Positions 12,869 to 22,892 of a DNA stretch of 64,000 nucleotides are shown one piece after another. The stretch's first letter is position 1; the number at the start of each line of letters is the position of its first letter. Source of the stretch: Mnemiopsis leidyi (lineage: Eukaryota > Ctenophora > Tentaculata > Lobata > Bolinopsidae). The position numbers were made by a program, and so were the translations under genes. The notes beneath the pieces were generated by a model, which saw nothing but the letters and a program-made list of their open reading frames with translations, had not been told where the DNA came from and did no database searches. The stretch spans positions 52,054-116,053 of the forward strand of contig JH153345.1 in NCBI GenBank assembly GCA_000226015.1. The letters run 5' to 3'.

Positions 12869-15800
12869 CGAGCAGAAGGTACAGCAATAGAGCGAGGGCC
12901 GAGGGAATGATAAATTGTATGAGTTGAAAATGATAAATTTATTTTCATAATATTCCCGGATTTCATTTGGAAGCGTGGTGTAAATCTTAGAGTTTAGGCT
13001 ATACAAACTTAAGTAAACTCAGGAAAATTAAGGAAGGATCTAGAATAATGAGTACTGGCTACCACCAGAATTGTTACATCAGCACCCTTTGTAGATAAAA
13101 CAAGGGCACCAAATTAAGAAATTAAAAAGGCAAGGGTTGTACCAAAGTTGACTAGAGTGATTAGATAAATGGAGTAGCAGGTACATGCAATCAACAAACA
13201 AGGTTATGCCCATGGCAACGCTCACAGTTATACCTCTATTGTTTGTCTATCTTTTATTATTTACGTACTATGCAGTATGGTACATTGGTACTATCTTCGG
13301 TCAAGATAACAGTTCCCTTGTCCTAAAATGATACTTTAATGAATTGCTTTTATTGAATCTGAGCCTGAAATAAATAAAACCTATCAAAGATTTGAAAACC
13401 CAGGAGAAGAAGAAGAGCAAGTGATACTTGACACTAGAGGATACCCTCTAACAGTTAGTGAGCACCTCGTCCAGTTTGCAGGACTTTTCGGAACGACTGA
13501 GATACACTCCAACGGAAAAGAATTAGGGCCAGGAGACGATATAATGGTATGGAATTACATTAAATGCGATAATTTTAGTCCATCAACATCTTTTAGTTAT
13601 AAATAACAAGAGGTACCCGAAACTGTTCTTTGTGTCTTGCTGAATCATGGCAAACCAGCTGAGTGTCACATCAAAAGGAGCTCCATTTGGTTATTAGACA
13701 AAAGCTAGTATGCTGATGTACCACTCTACTCATAACGTAAAAAACTAGTAATGAAGACTGTAACAGCAATCATCATTAAAATTCAGGTTTGGAACAGCAA
13801 AGAAAATTCAAATCTTCCGTATTTCTATGGAGGAGCAAATAAAGCGAACACAAAGCTTTTTGGAGTCGCCATGGATAGTTCTGCACCAATGAAAATAAGT
13901 TTCAGTTCTGCAGGAAAGGAAAATTCCAACGATATTGTTGTGGAATCCACACAACTTGGGGGAGATTTTAACATGGTCCTATTCTTAGGACCATCAAGGA
14001 AGGACTTGACCACTCAATTTGTACAGACTTTTGGTAATATCGCATTAATTTTAAATGCTAATTTGATATCATAACCAGAAGTCATAACAACGATTCCATG
14101 ATGCACAATTGTAACCACAAAAAATCAAAAATTTACTAATTTAGGTAAGGGGTCGTTCACATATGACGTCATCACCTAGGGGGGAGGGGGTTTCCAAATG
14201 ATGATGATTGATGACGAGGGGGGGAGGGGGGGGGGTTTGGCCAATGATGATGTCATCAAAAATATTTAGGATTTATAGGATTTTTAAAAAAATTTTTGAT
14301 TTCTTTTGAAAATTTTTATCAGAATTTTACAGGATCAGAAGGAAAATTTTCAAATCTGGTGAAATACTGTGTATTCACTGACATAGTTTAAAAATTTCAA
14401 AAATGACTGCAAATTAAATTTAAAAGACCAAAAATCAAGTTTTTTGACATGAAGTGGGGGGGGGGTTCCGACTGTGATGATGTCATTATGTTAATTTACC
14501 TCTNNNNNNNNNNAAAAATTACCGAAAATTTGCTGACGTCATATGTGAACGACCCCTAATTATGTTTTTTTAGTTTTGACCCCCCAAAAACCCCTTCACC
14601 CCTGCTATCTCTCTCTCTCTAGGATTGCCATACAGACCCCCATGGTGGAGTTTGGGGACAATAGTACAGCACCACCCCAACCACCAGCCTCTAAACAACA
14701 CCGTCTACAAAATCGACGTTCTGGTCCTTGAGTCTCTCATTGATGTGTCAGACAGTTCGCAGCAAATTAAAGCAAAATTAACGTCAGTGAGCATGACATT
14801 TGATATGAAGTGAAAATTGCAATCGAAATGAGCAGTGTCAGATGACGGGTATTGGGTAGAATAATAAGGTGGTAATGTGATTTAATTTGCAGATACGTCG
14901 ACCCACTGGTACAGTTGGAAAATACAAAAGATCCCAAAATCCTCACTTCAGAGGGGGACGAGTTTGAGGGTTCGATTTTTAGAAGCGGATTTCCAGGATC
15001 CTTTCGCTTTTATGTGGACTACACTCATAAATACACGGAATACGACAATCGGTGAGTGATAAATGTAGAGAAAAGGAGAAAATTCTGAATGAATATTGAC
15101 TATTGAGTGTCTCAGAGATTAATGAAGGAGTAGCTACTTAGATACTTTTAGTTGATTTGTGATATGCCTTGTTTACAGAGAGTAAATTATCTAAATCTAA
15201 TGCTATATCCATTTCACAGCACAGAAAGTTTATACTCCGTGAGCAAGCAAGGGTATGTTCTACGTCACAATTACCCGCTCAACTATCACAATTTACAATG
15301 TGAGGACAACATCATCAACAACTCCCCCTTTTTGGATCTTACTGATCATGCACCTCTTTATAATGGTTAGTATCTTTATGGTCCACAAATATTCGTCGTT
15401 CCGAATTTTGAAAAAAGTTCATGATCCAAGACACAAAATAGTGTCTAAAATGACTGTCCACAGTTCAACGTGTTATTATAAATCTACCTGTCACCTAGAA
15501 AATTCCTTGTTGCAGATACTATTTGTTTGGATTACCTTCATACTGGCGAGGGTCTCAAAGGTCCAAGAAGATATCACAGATTGGTACACAATCAATATGG
15601 AACCAAGTAAGTGTAATAATTGGGATTATATCGATTGACAGTGCCTAATGACAAAATAAGGGGGAGCCGGGGGCGGGTGAACACGATTTTAATTTTTAGG
15701 GTGTCATAGTCGTAGACCTTGGTTAATACCTAAAAAATGTCTGCATAATCACACCAACAATCGACACTACCCAGGCAAGCCAGTATTCTGCACAAGCACC

Positions 15801-18217
15801 GAACACTTGAAGGGACTAGAGTACTGCTGTTAAGTGACAGTGTGAGCTTGGGGGCTGGACAATACACCGCAAAATACCTGGAGGTGGTCACTGAAGAAGA
15901 TCTTTACCAGGTTCATGTTATCTTGTGTTTGTCATATCTTGAGTGTAAAGTCTTTACAGTTCTTGGAAACCGTTTACAACTCTCAAATTTTCTATCCGTT
16001 TGATTTAATTCAATTAAATTCGATGTCGATGATTTTGGATGTGGCATACAGTACACATTACTTAACGCTTTTGTCATTATGTACTTCTGTATTCTGCCTG
16101 GCTGCCCAAGGTATCACACAATGCATTTATTGATAGTCGATACTTTGATACTAAATTCCTTAAGTTGATACTGTGTCATTTCTCAACTCTATTATTTTGA
16201 AGGTGATACCATCAATCATTTCGTACGGGAGGATAGGAATGCTAGCCATAACGAGACTAGGCCAAGAAGCAACTGATGAGAATATGATTGTGAGATATCA
16301 TAAACTGAATGCATTGCTTACTGCTGACCTCAGGTTTATTTATAATTACTATCAAAAATCGTCATTTTCTACCTCAATTTTCTTGTTAATTCGCTTGTGT
16401 CAAATCGCACTAGGTTTTTTTTCCACTTTTGGTGTTCACACCACTTGACAAAAATTCAATATTTCAGGTGAAGAGAAAGCCTTATCTCAACTGGGCAGCT
16501 CGGAACTGTCGGAGATAAAAGATTTTATCAAAACAAAGTACAATCTCTACCCTGAGTGGCTGACAGCTCTCCACAAATCTTGTGAAACGGACGGTCTGCC
16601 CGTTATCAGGGAGATGTCGTTCAACTTCCCTGAAGATCCCGAAGTAGCGGGTAAAGATCTCCCACTACAGTTCATGATGGGGGACAAAATAGTGGTAGCA
16701 GCCGGGGCTCTGTTGGGGAGTGAGACCAAGGTATACCTGCCGAGTAGTCACAACGAAACCTGGTACAGGAGAAGTCAGAGCAGCTACCAGCGAGTCTACC
16801 CTCAACAAGGTTAGCTAGCAACCAGTCGGACATGTGAGGAAATGAAGGAATAATATCGGATTTAAATCGGAAATATAGCATTAAGCAGGAAATTAGAAGG
16901 AAAAGTCTGAGAGGGGCACAGTCATGAATCATGACTCATGATAGTGTATACTTGACCAGGACCTCAATTAATGCCAAATTATTTGTTGAAAACAGCTAGT
17001 TTAGTAACAGGTTATAATGTTGTACAGTTACATCTGCTTTATCGATTTTAGTAGAGAAATCTTTACATGCTCGGGATCATGAATCGAGTAAAGTTTTATT
17101 TATGAACCACCTAACACCCTTCTTCACCACTCACCAGGCATGGTCTCGATAAATTCAAGTCGAGATCCCACACAGCTATACTTTGTCAGAGGAAGTAGTG
17201 TACTGATGACTAGTCGACTGCAAGATGTTGACAAGATAAGTGGAAATCCCATCGAGTATACCAAGTGAGCATTGTTTAAGTAATTTGTCCCAAATCGAAA
17301 ATCATCGCAGTATCTTTTTTCCCTACTTAGCAACGATTACATTAGATAATCAGTTGGTGGATGATAGAAATCGCTACAAGAAACGAATTATCTCGCCCGG
17401 TTTCTTACAGATTCACATGAAAGCTTTATATCACACTACATTGAATACTTCACATTACTATAAATGCTTCATGAGCCAGGAATGATGACAAATCCAGTAG
17501 TGCAATGGAGGTAACTAGTAGGCAGCCACCCGTTATTAATGATTTTTACGTTTAGTTACACCACACACCATCTACCCCCAGACGTGAGTACACAGAGATG
17601 ACAATCTTCATGACCGAAGATGACGAGGAGATACACGAGACATTCTACCTAAGAGAGAAGATAGATTCGCTCCTTCAAGTTGCAGTGTCTGTAACTAGCA
17701 GTGATGAGGGGATGAGGATCTTGTTGGAACCATCCGGTCCTGCTCTAGATATGAACTCTTCTGATCAGAGGTTAGATTGATGTGTTTATAACTTGCGTGT
17801 AAAGCAAACTTTCCCGCCAGCAAAAATATTCGGGAAAGCAAATCAACTGTAGTATAGGGAATTGCAGACTATCGCTGTAGACTGTAGCTTCCAAGTTCGT
17901 CTGGAGCACCGGGTCTAATACTAAAATCAAGATGTATAGAAATTTTTCCTAAATTCAAGGTATCTAAAAAGGAAAATTGCCACCTGATTTCGAACTTTTT
18001 CAGGACTTGGAACCAGATAACCGTAGCAGCAGATGGACTACGTGGCAGAGTCTCATCCGTCACAATGAACGGTGCAGCACTGACTGCTATCGGCTACAGC
18101 TACAACACGCGAGAATGGGAAACGTCCCCTCTTATTATACTTGAAGACTCTGAAGGGGACCGGCAGCCTTCTTTACATAAAACTTATGATATTATGATAT
18201 CTTATAAAGATGCATGA
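2759..18217 (+). CDS. Type II membrane trefoil + GH31 protein, probably catalytically dead
   Basis: Nineteen exons (2759-2872, 4094-4231, 6215-6319, 6590-6705, 7552-7677, 7880-8021, 10101-10245, 13404-13546, 13787-14033, 14623-14782, 14893-15051, 15220-15365, 15516-15606, 15775-15910, 16203-16413, 16468-16809, 17138-17264, 17582-17770, 18004-18217) join in frame to 1016 aa. An acidic cytosolic tail and a KKRRRKK stop-transfer precede one membrane span (about 54-78), then an acidic Asp-rich stalk. A trefoil (P-type) domain with four of the usual six cysteines follows (about 108-165). The remainder follows GH31 order: N-terminal beta domain, the MVLFLGPSRKDLTTQF and PPWWSLG stretch, the VHNQYG strand, then the C-terminal beta domain. 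By eye, the nucleophile Asp of WIDMNE survives (FLDLTD, D571), but the acid/base Asp of the HWxGDN motif is Val648 (KYLEVV), the RSTF Arg is Asp632, and the RNH motif is absent. The family hydrolyses alpha-glucosides; this member probably binds or scaffolds instead. The 3' end of exon 15 is uncertain. Confidence 0.85.
2852..2898 (+). repeat. 28-bp tandem duplication across the exon 1 donor
   Basis: The 19-nt string GTGTTGCCAACATCAGACA occurs at 2852-2870 and again at 2880-2898. The first copy is the end of GH31-like exon 1 and runs into the donor AGG|GTAGGT; the second copy lies just inside the intron and is followed by a weaker GT (ATGGTATC). Confidence 0.85.
5869..5905. repeat. Perfect 13-bp inverted repeat with 11-nt loop
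   Basis: CCATGGTAACCAC (5869-5881) is followed after 11 nt by its exact reverse complement GTGGTTACCATGG (5893-5905). It lies in intron 2 of the GH31-like gene. The surrounding bases repeat the motif again (GGTTACCACGTGAC), so this may be the remnant of a small palindromic element. No duplicated target site is clear. Confidence 0.8.
9090..9235. repeat. Imperfect tandem duplication in a GH31-like intron
   Basis: Two diverged copies share TATTAGAATATTTTCAATC and the string CCATTGCAAC. Each is roughly 70 bp long. They lie between exons 6 and 7 of the GH31-like gene and contain no coding signal. Confidence 0.6.
12830..12862 (+). repeat. Poly(A) run of about 33 bases
   Basis: An uninterrupted A tract in the intron between GH31-like exons 7 and 8. 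It could be the tail of an old retroposed copy, but I see no recognisable body or target-site duplication next to it. Confidence 0.7.
14149..14556. mobile_element. PIF/Harbinger-like MITE
   Basis: Both ends carry the same terminal inverted repeat, GGGGTCGTTCACATATGACG and beyond, flanked by a TAA target-site duplication (14146-14148 and 14557-14559). A three-base TWA target site and GGG-starting termini are typical of PIF/Harbinger elements. The 408-bp interior has no open frame and is rich in G runs (GGGGGAGGGGG and similar) and in A/T homopolymers. It contains a 10-base assembly gap at 14504-14513. The element lies in the intron before the exon that starts at 14623. Confidence 0.8.
14504..14513. 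other. Assembly gap (10 N)
   Basis: Ten undetermined bases inside the MITE, next to a G-run that may have blocked sequencing or assembly. Confidence 0.99.
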
Positions 18218-19223
18218 ATTAGAACAACTTTAGTTATTTAATGAAAGAAGCGCTATAATTGAGGATGTGACTTCCTCTTATTTAAGCCAGTCTGTCACAT
18301 TTACTTTATCTCGCCAGCTAGACAAATTTATCACACTAGTTGGAAATTTTGCTGAACCGAATTCAAGATTCGTACAATTTTGAGCTCGTCACATTTAATG
18401 GTTGCCGCAGAGCAGCATTTTTATTTTCACCATTTATATCTTCACTTATTTCTATTTTCGCCAGATTTACCATAAGTGTTCATAGATACCTGATCGTGAT
18501 CTGACAGGTAATTCTGGCAGTAACGATAGTAATTTTAACCTAAATATACTAGCAATAATAACAAACAACAGTAACATATAGCAAATCTTATCAAACAGAG
18601 TAGATTGTATCATCGTTATTAATATGTCACTTATGAAATTCTAGCGTGTCATTCAGATAAAGTTGATGAAACTGACTAAGGATTCGAAATTGTCGTTGTT
18701 CATTCTATTGCATATGGTAACGTTAAATTGCATAAATAGCAATGAACCAGGTCTGAATTAGTAGAAGTCCTTAAGCGTAAGTTCCACGGTCTTTACCATG
18801 ACAGAAATACGGATGATACAACGTATATTTTGTACGGCTAATTATAACCAACTCCAAGATTCTAAATATCAGCAGATGTACAATTAAAATGGCTCTGAAA
18901 ATGGCTTTAAATATACAGAGGCATGGTAGTGGTACAAAACACAAATCATGACAAAGGCACGAAATGATCATGATCAGCAGTGTGGGGCGGATATAAATAG
19001 CGTTACAGAAATAAATAATGTAGTAGCATCCTCACAGCTAAGTCTCTTCAGAGAAACAGTCACTGTGTTGAATTAAATGGGAGTGTTGACAATCTAATAG
19101 CTTAAGTTAGCTGTAGTTTATAGTGCTGTTGATGATGGCCAGACGAACAGGTTGCTAGCTTTAACAGTACATCCGAGTGCAGAGTGATATTCTCTCTTCT
19201 CTCAGTAACGACTAACAACCACT
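18218..19223. other. Intergenic region between convergent genes
   Basis: About 1 kb of AT-rich sequence between the GH31-like stop codon and the end of the EF-hand gene on the other strand. It should hold the 3' UTRs of both. No further gene or repeat is seen. Confidence 0.5.
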
Positions 19224-19361
19224 GCATTCAGCAGGAAGATTTAAACTGTCACTTGTCGTTCTCAGCTTGGTCCTCTAGCCACCATTCCTGCTACCCTTCT
19301 TCATTCAGCAGGTAGATCTAAATTGTCATTTGTCGTTTTCGGCTTGGTCCTCTAGCCACCC
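19224..19361. repeat. 77-bp tandem duplication of the EF-hand gene's 3' end
   Basis: Two copies about 60 nt long lie 77 bp apart (about 19224-19283 and 19301-19360). Read on the minus strand, both encode the same C-terminal peptide WLEDQAENDK followed by a stop. The three codon differences in the last few residues (GCC/GCT, GAA/GAG, AAA/AAG) are all synonymous. The copy at 19301-19360 belongs to the spliced gene; the other lies downstream of its stop. Confidence 0.85.
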
Positions 19362-20411
19362 TTCATTGTGAAGAACTCTCTTGATTAGGTTCTGGTAGTT
19401 AATGTCACCTCTGCTGTTTGACTGAAACAAATACAATATTAGCTTATCTGCTTATAATTAGGAGCCATAGAGTTTTCAAGTACAGGCAAACACTACTAGT
19501 GGAACTTACCGAAATTATTCTCAATTCGGTCACTGTGATATGATGATGATGAAGATAATGATGATGATGAGGATGATGATGAGGATGATGATTACGATGA
19601 CGATGGCGATTGCGATGACGATGAATATGACGATGATGATTATGATGATGATGATTCACTATTTGAGCCTTACCTGCACTAACGATAACCACTCCTCAGC
19701 CTCGTCTTCGTCTAGAGGATCTCCTATCATGGTCAGATGATCCTTGAGCTCGCTTCTGTTAGCATATCCTGTCTCACAAGGATCAAACACGCTAAATGCG
19801 AACATGAGATCCTCATAGACACTCCAGGAACCAATCGCCTAGAGTAAGATGATAAATTCTCAAAAACCCATAACTAATGTCCTATAACTAACGTACGGTA
19901 AGAAAGTATGCTTCTTTTGCTTTCATGTAGTTTAAGATGTTTAAGATGTTTGGCAGCCCATACTATTCAACATTTCATCATGTTGCGTTTAGGCTTACCG
20001 ATTCAAGGGAATCAACAAACTGCTTGTAGTTGAGTTTTCCTTTTGGAGTGTTTTGCTCTATGATCATCTCTCGTATTTGAGGCTCTGTTGGATTTAAGCC
20101 CAAAAATCTAAGAGCATGCCCCATCTCTTTTTCTGAAAATAATTGATCAGCAAATCAGCTGGATCGATTAAATTTTAACTGCAGAAAGCTCAATTTGCTA
20201 TTTATAAATAATAATTATAATTTCAGTCCTCCATAACAAACTTACCAGCCAACTTTTCATCGCCGTCCTTATCGCACATCTCAAACACTTCCTTCAAGAC
20301 ATCATCCCGGTGAAACTTCCAGTCTCTACACACTTCATTCAGGAAGTGTTTCCTTTCTTCTCCTGTCCCGCTAGTACGATCGGCCGATATCAGGGGCTCC
20401 GAAGTGGACAT
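19326..20411 (-). CDS. Small four-EF-hand protein (calmodulin/ELC-like)
   Basis: Four exons (20246-20411, 19999-20132, 19674-19838, 19326-19421) give 186 aa with consistent phases and GT-AG borders. The protein has the calmodulin/essential-light-chain layout of paired helix-loop-helix units. Only the first loop (D47-K-D-G-D-E-K-L-A-E-K-E58) is a complete calcium site. The others, including DPCETGYANRSE in the third, have lost ligands, so it probably binds one Ca2+ at most. The segment LNPTEPQIREM resembles the linker after EF-hand 1 of calmodulin and myosin light chains. The ATG at 20411 follows a CTGCAG acceptor by one base, so a 5' UTR exon is likely upstream. A myosin light chain or a free Ca2+ sensor are both possible. 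Confidence 0.8.
19540..19655. repeat. (ATG/ACG)n trinucleotide microsatellite
   Basis: Imperfect GATGAT-type repeat of about 115 bp in the last intron of the EF-hand gene. On the minus strand it reads as a long histidine-rich open frame, which is an artefact of the repeat. Confidence 0.9.
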
Positions 20412-20720
20412 ACTGCAGCAAACTTGGCGCCTGAAATACTCTGCTATAATTCCAGAGATTATCCTACTGAGGAAATGTCTACTTAACAGGATAAAAGATC
20501 TGGTCTGTCGTGTTGAGTTTAGGCTTGATAAATAAGTAAATAATGAAATTGGGCTTGGTTGAGAGTGCAAGATCAATAATGAATTCCCATTAAGTTATAC
20601 TTAATATGTAAGAATTTCTTAATTTAGTAAAAAAACAAGGTACTAGTAGGAGTGATGAAATAAAAATAAGCGTAATGGAAACTATTTTTTCTAGCTTTAA
20701 GCCAGGCACTGAGATTTTAA

Positions 20721-21959
20721 TCAACAATCGCCATCTTGATTTCTTTTCCTCAAAAAATCATTTTTCTCGAAAGCCGATGTTCGAAATAACGTGAAAATCT
20801 GTGACGGGAACTGACGGCTTCTCTCCAGACATTCAATCTTCGAAAGGGCAAAACCTGATCCAGAGTTCAAATTGTCAAACCGAGAATTTTGCAACTTTTC
20901 CAACATTTTCTCATATCTATCATCGTTCTCAACGTATTCCACACAAACACCACCTTTGCCATGTCTGAAGGGATTGATCGCTTGACCCATGGTTTCTTCG
21001 AAAGCACTCAGACGGCGGTTTTTGAGATCTGATTCTCCCCAAAACTCATCCCATGTCTCCAGGTATCTAGTTTGTCGCTGGTACCACTGGTAATCCACGT
21101 TGGAATGGTGGACCCAGAAGAGGGGGTCTTCTGCAGCTCTTTCGGTGAAAAACAGTCCAGTAGATTCGCCTCCGACCATGAAGTGAGGTACCCCATGCTC
21201 GTGGCGAAGACTGGACTCAAATTGCCTGAAGCTGGTCCAGCTCAGGATCCTTTGTATCCTCTCATAGCTGGCAGGAGCAACGTTGTAGGTGAATTGTCGG
21301 ACCAAGCAACGATTTCGCAAATCGGTGAACCTGTTTTGTTGGGAGAAGTAACCATTGCTGGGACATTGGGCATGATGCGTAAGACGACCAGTTCGTTGGT
21401 CAACATTAGATCCGAAGTATCTATAGTTAAAAATAGAGCTTTCCCACCATCGAGCGGGTTGTTTGGTCCAGTCCCAGTAGGGAATTGTGATTCGACAATC
21501 GACTGATCTGAGTAGGTTTTCTATTCTCAGCATGTAGATTCTATGCCATGGAAAAAATTCGTCTCTCTTATGAATCGCCGTCAGCCAGAACCGTTCGTGA
21601 ATGTACAGCAGTCGAACATAGTGATTTCTACGTGCCCATCCTCTCCTCCCGGTAGCGATGTCGTACACTGCATCTAAAAACCTTGTTTTCTCCGAGTGGG
21701 AAAGGGAGTCCCAGTCTTTCCGCTGTCTGCAGCAGTATCGTCTGTTACTGATACACGAGCACTTGATGCCACATCGCAGATTTGTGTCAGTCTGGCATTG
21801 GCCTCTGCCGGAGCCTTGAATCCCAAAAGCGAGGACTTTTTCCTCATCAAGAGAGATTTTAGTTGGAGTAGCTTTCTTTAAATCAATCCAAGAATCGTAA
21901 TTGAATTGGGAGTCGACAAAAGCTATCAAAAAGGTAACCAAAAGGGCGCAAAACATCAT
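20721..21959 (-). CDS. Secreted tyrosinase (type 3 copper protein)
   Basis: A single uninterrupted 412-aa frame starts at ATG 21959. Residues 1-17 are a hydrophobic signal peptide. A cysteine-rich segment (C55, C63, C67, C69, C76, C77) precedes the catalytic domain, as in animal tyrosinases. The CuA site is seen as YIHERF, AIH and FFPWHRIY (H121, H130, H139), followed by the conserved IPYWDW (159-164). The CuB site is HEHGVPHFMVGG (H255, H259) and DPLFWVHHSNVDYQW (H284/H285). All six copper ligands are therefore present. The family oxidises phenols to quinones for pigment, sclerotisation or adhesive cross-linking. No membrane span follows, so it is probably secreted. The lack of introns contrasts with its neighbours. 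The upstream 22-kb region should hold its promoter. Confidence 0.92.
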   Translation of the reverse strand: MMFCALLVTFLIAFVDSQFNYDSWIDLKKATPTKISLDEEKVLAFGIQGSGRGQCQTDTNLRCGIKCSCISNRRYCCRQRKDWDSLSHSEKTRFLDAVYDIATGRRGWARRNHYVRLLYIHERFWLTAIHKRDEFFPWHRIYMLRIENLLRSVDCRITIPYWDWTKQPARWWESSIFNYRYFGSNVDQRTGRLTHHAQCPSNGYFSQQNRFTDLRNRCLVRQFTYNVAPASYERIQRILSWTSFRQFESSLRHEHGVPHFMVGGESTGLFFTERAAEDPLFWVHHSNVDYQWYQRQTRYLETWDEFWGESDLKNRRLSAFEETMGQAINPFRHGKGGVCVEYVENDDRYEKMLEKLQNSRFDNLNSGSGFALSKIECLERSRQFPSQIFTLFRTSAFEKNDFLRKRNQDGDC

Positions 21960-22732
21960 TTATTGATCACAAGAGTTGAGTCGAAAGTTATTGGCCAAGA
22001 AGAAAGGGCATTGGAGTCATGTTACGGCAAGTAGTCAAAACAAAACTGCATTTAAACAAAACTTTAAAGTGATGACTTAACATAAATGCTTTGACAAATA
22101 TATTTCAATACCTAATGCAAAATAGGTATAGGAGCTGCTATAGTTTACTATAAGTCTATATATGCTGTAATATTTAGAAGAATATTTTATATAAAATCGA
22201 TTTTTACTTTTACTAACTCAGTATGTGCTTACAGCAGCAGAAAATACATAACATCATACTTCAACTGGCATACTGCGAGTATACCCGAAATTATCAATGG
22301 TTAGCCAGATATAATTCACGATCCTAGACGTCGTGGCGGTACGTATATGAGTTCTATTCACAAATATTTCCGGATTTAATCGATTCACGCCAAACACTCC
22401 TTCCCCTCCCGAGACAGTGTTAAAGAAATCATTACGAGAATGGCCGGCCACATCAGGGAAGCGAGACGAATCAGGGATGTCCAGTAGCCAGATATTGTTA
22501 TAGCTAACGGAGCTAACTGGCGACAAGCATTATATTATTACACGTAACCGTTCATGTCAAATCCTGCTCCAGTTAAGACGTCTAATTATGATGGCGTGCC
22601 GTGATCTACTTCTCCGTTATACACTAGGTGCTTAGTTCCGGAGCCGTAGTGGCCAACGACCAGGAGCATCTTCAGAATTGAAACAATAGGAGGCAGGACA
22701 TATCAGCTTTATTCAAGGGCTGTGATTCAAGT

Positions 22733-22892
22733 TGCACGCCTGGCGTTGTATAGAATAGTGTAGAGTAGTGATTGCACAAGTTGCACGCCTGGCGTTGTAT
22801 AGAATAGTGTAGAGTAGTGATTGCACAAGTTGCACGCCTGGCGTTGTATAGAATAGTGTAGAGTTGTATAGAATAGTGTAGAGTAGTGATTG
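22733..22892. repeat. Minisatellite, about 49-bp unit, three to four copies
   Basis: The unit contains TTGCACGCCTGGCGTTGTAT followed by AGAATAGTGTAGAGTAGTGA. Three near-identical copies are followed by a shortened one. It is not attached to any gene I can identify. Confidence 0.9.

Noticed and set aside
19444-19692. Histidine-rich frame on the minus strand
   Set aside because: It is read-through of the EF-hand gene's intron across a GAT microsatellite.
21072-21506. 144-aa plus-strand open frame
   Set aside because: It is antisense to the tyrosinase coding exon.
22254-22526. 90-aa open frame, minus strand
   Set aside because: It opens at TTG and has no known motif or splice context.
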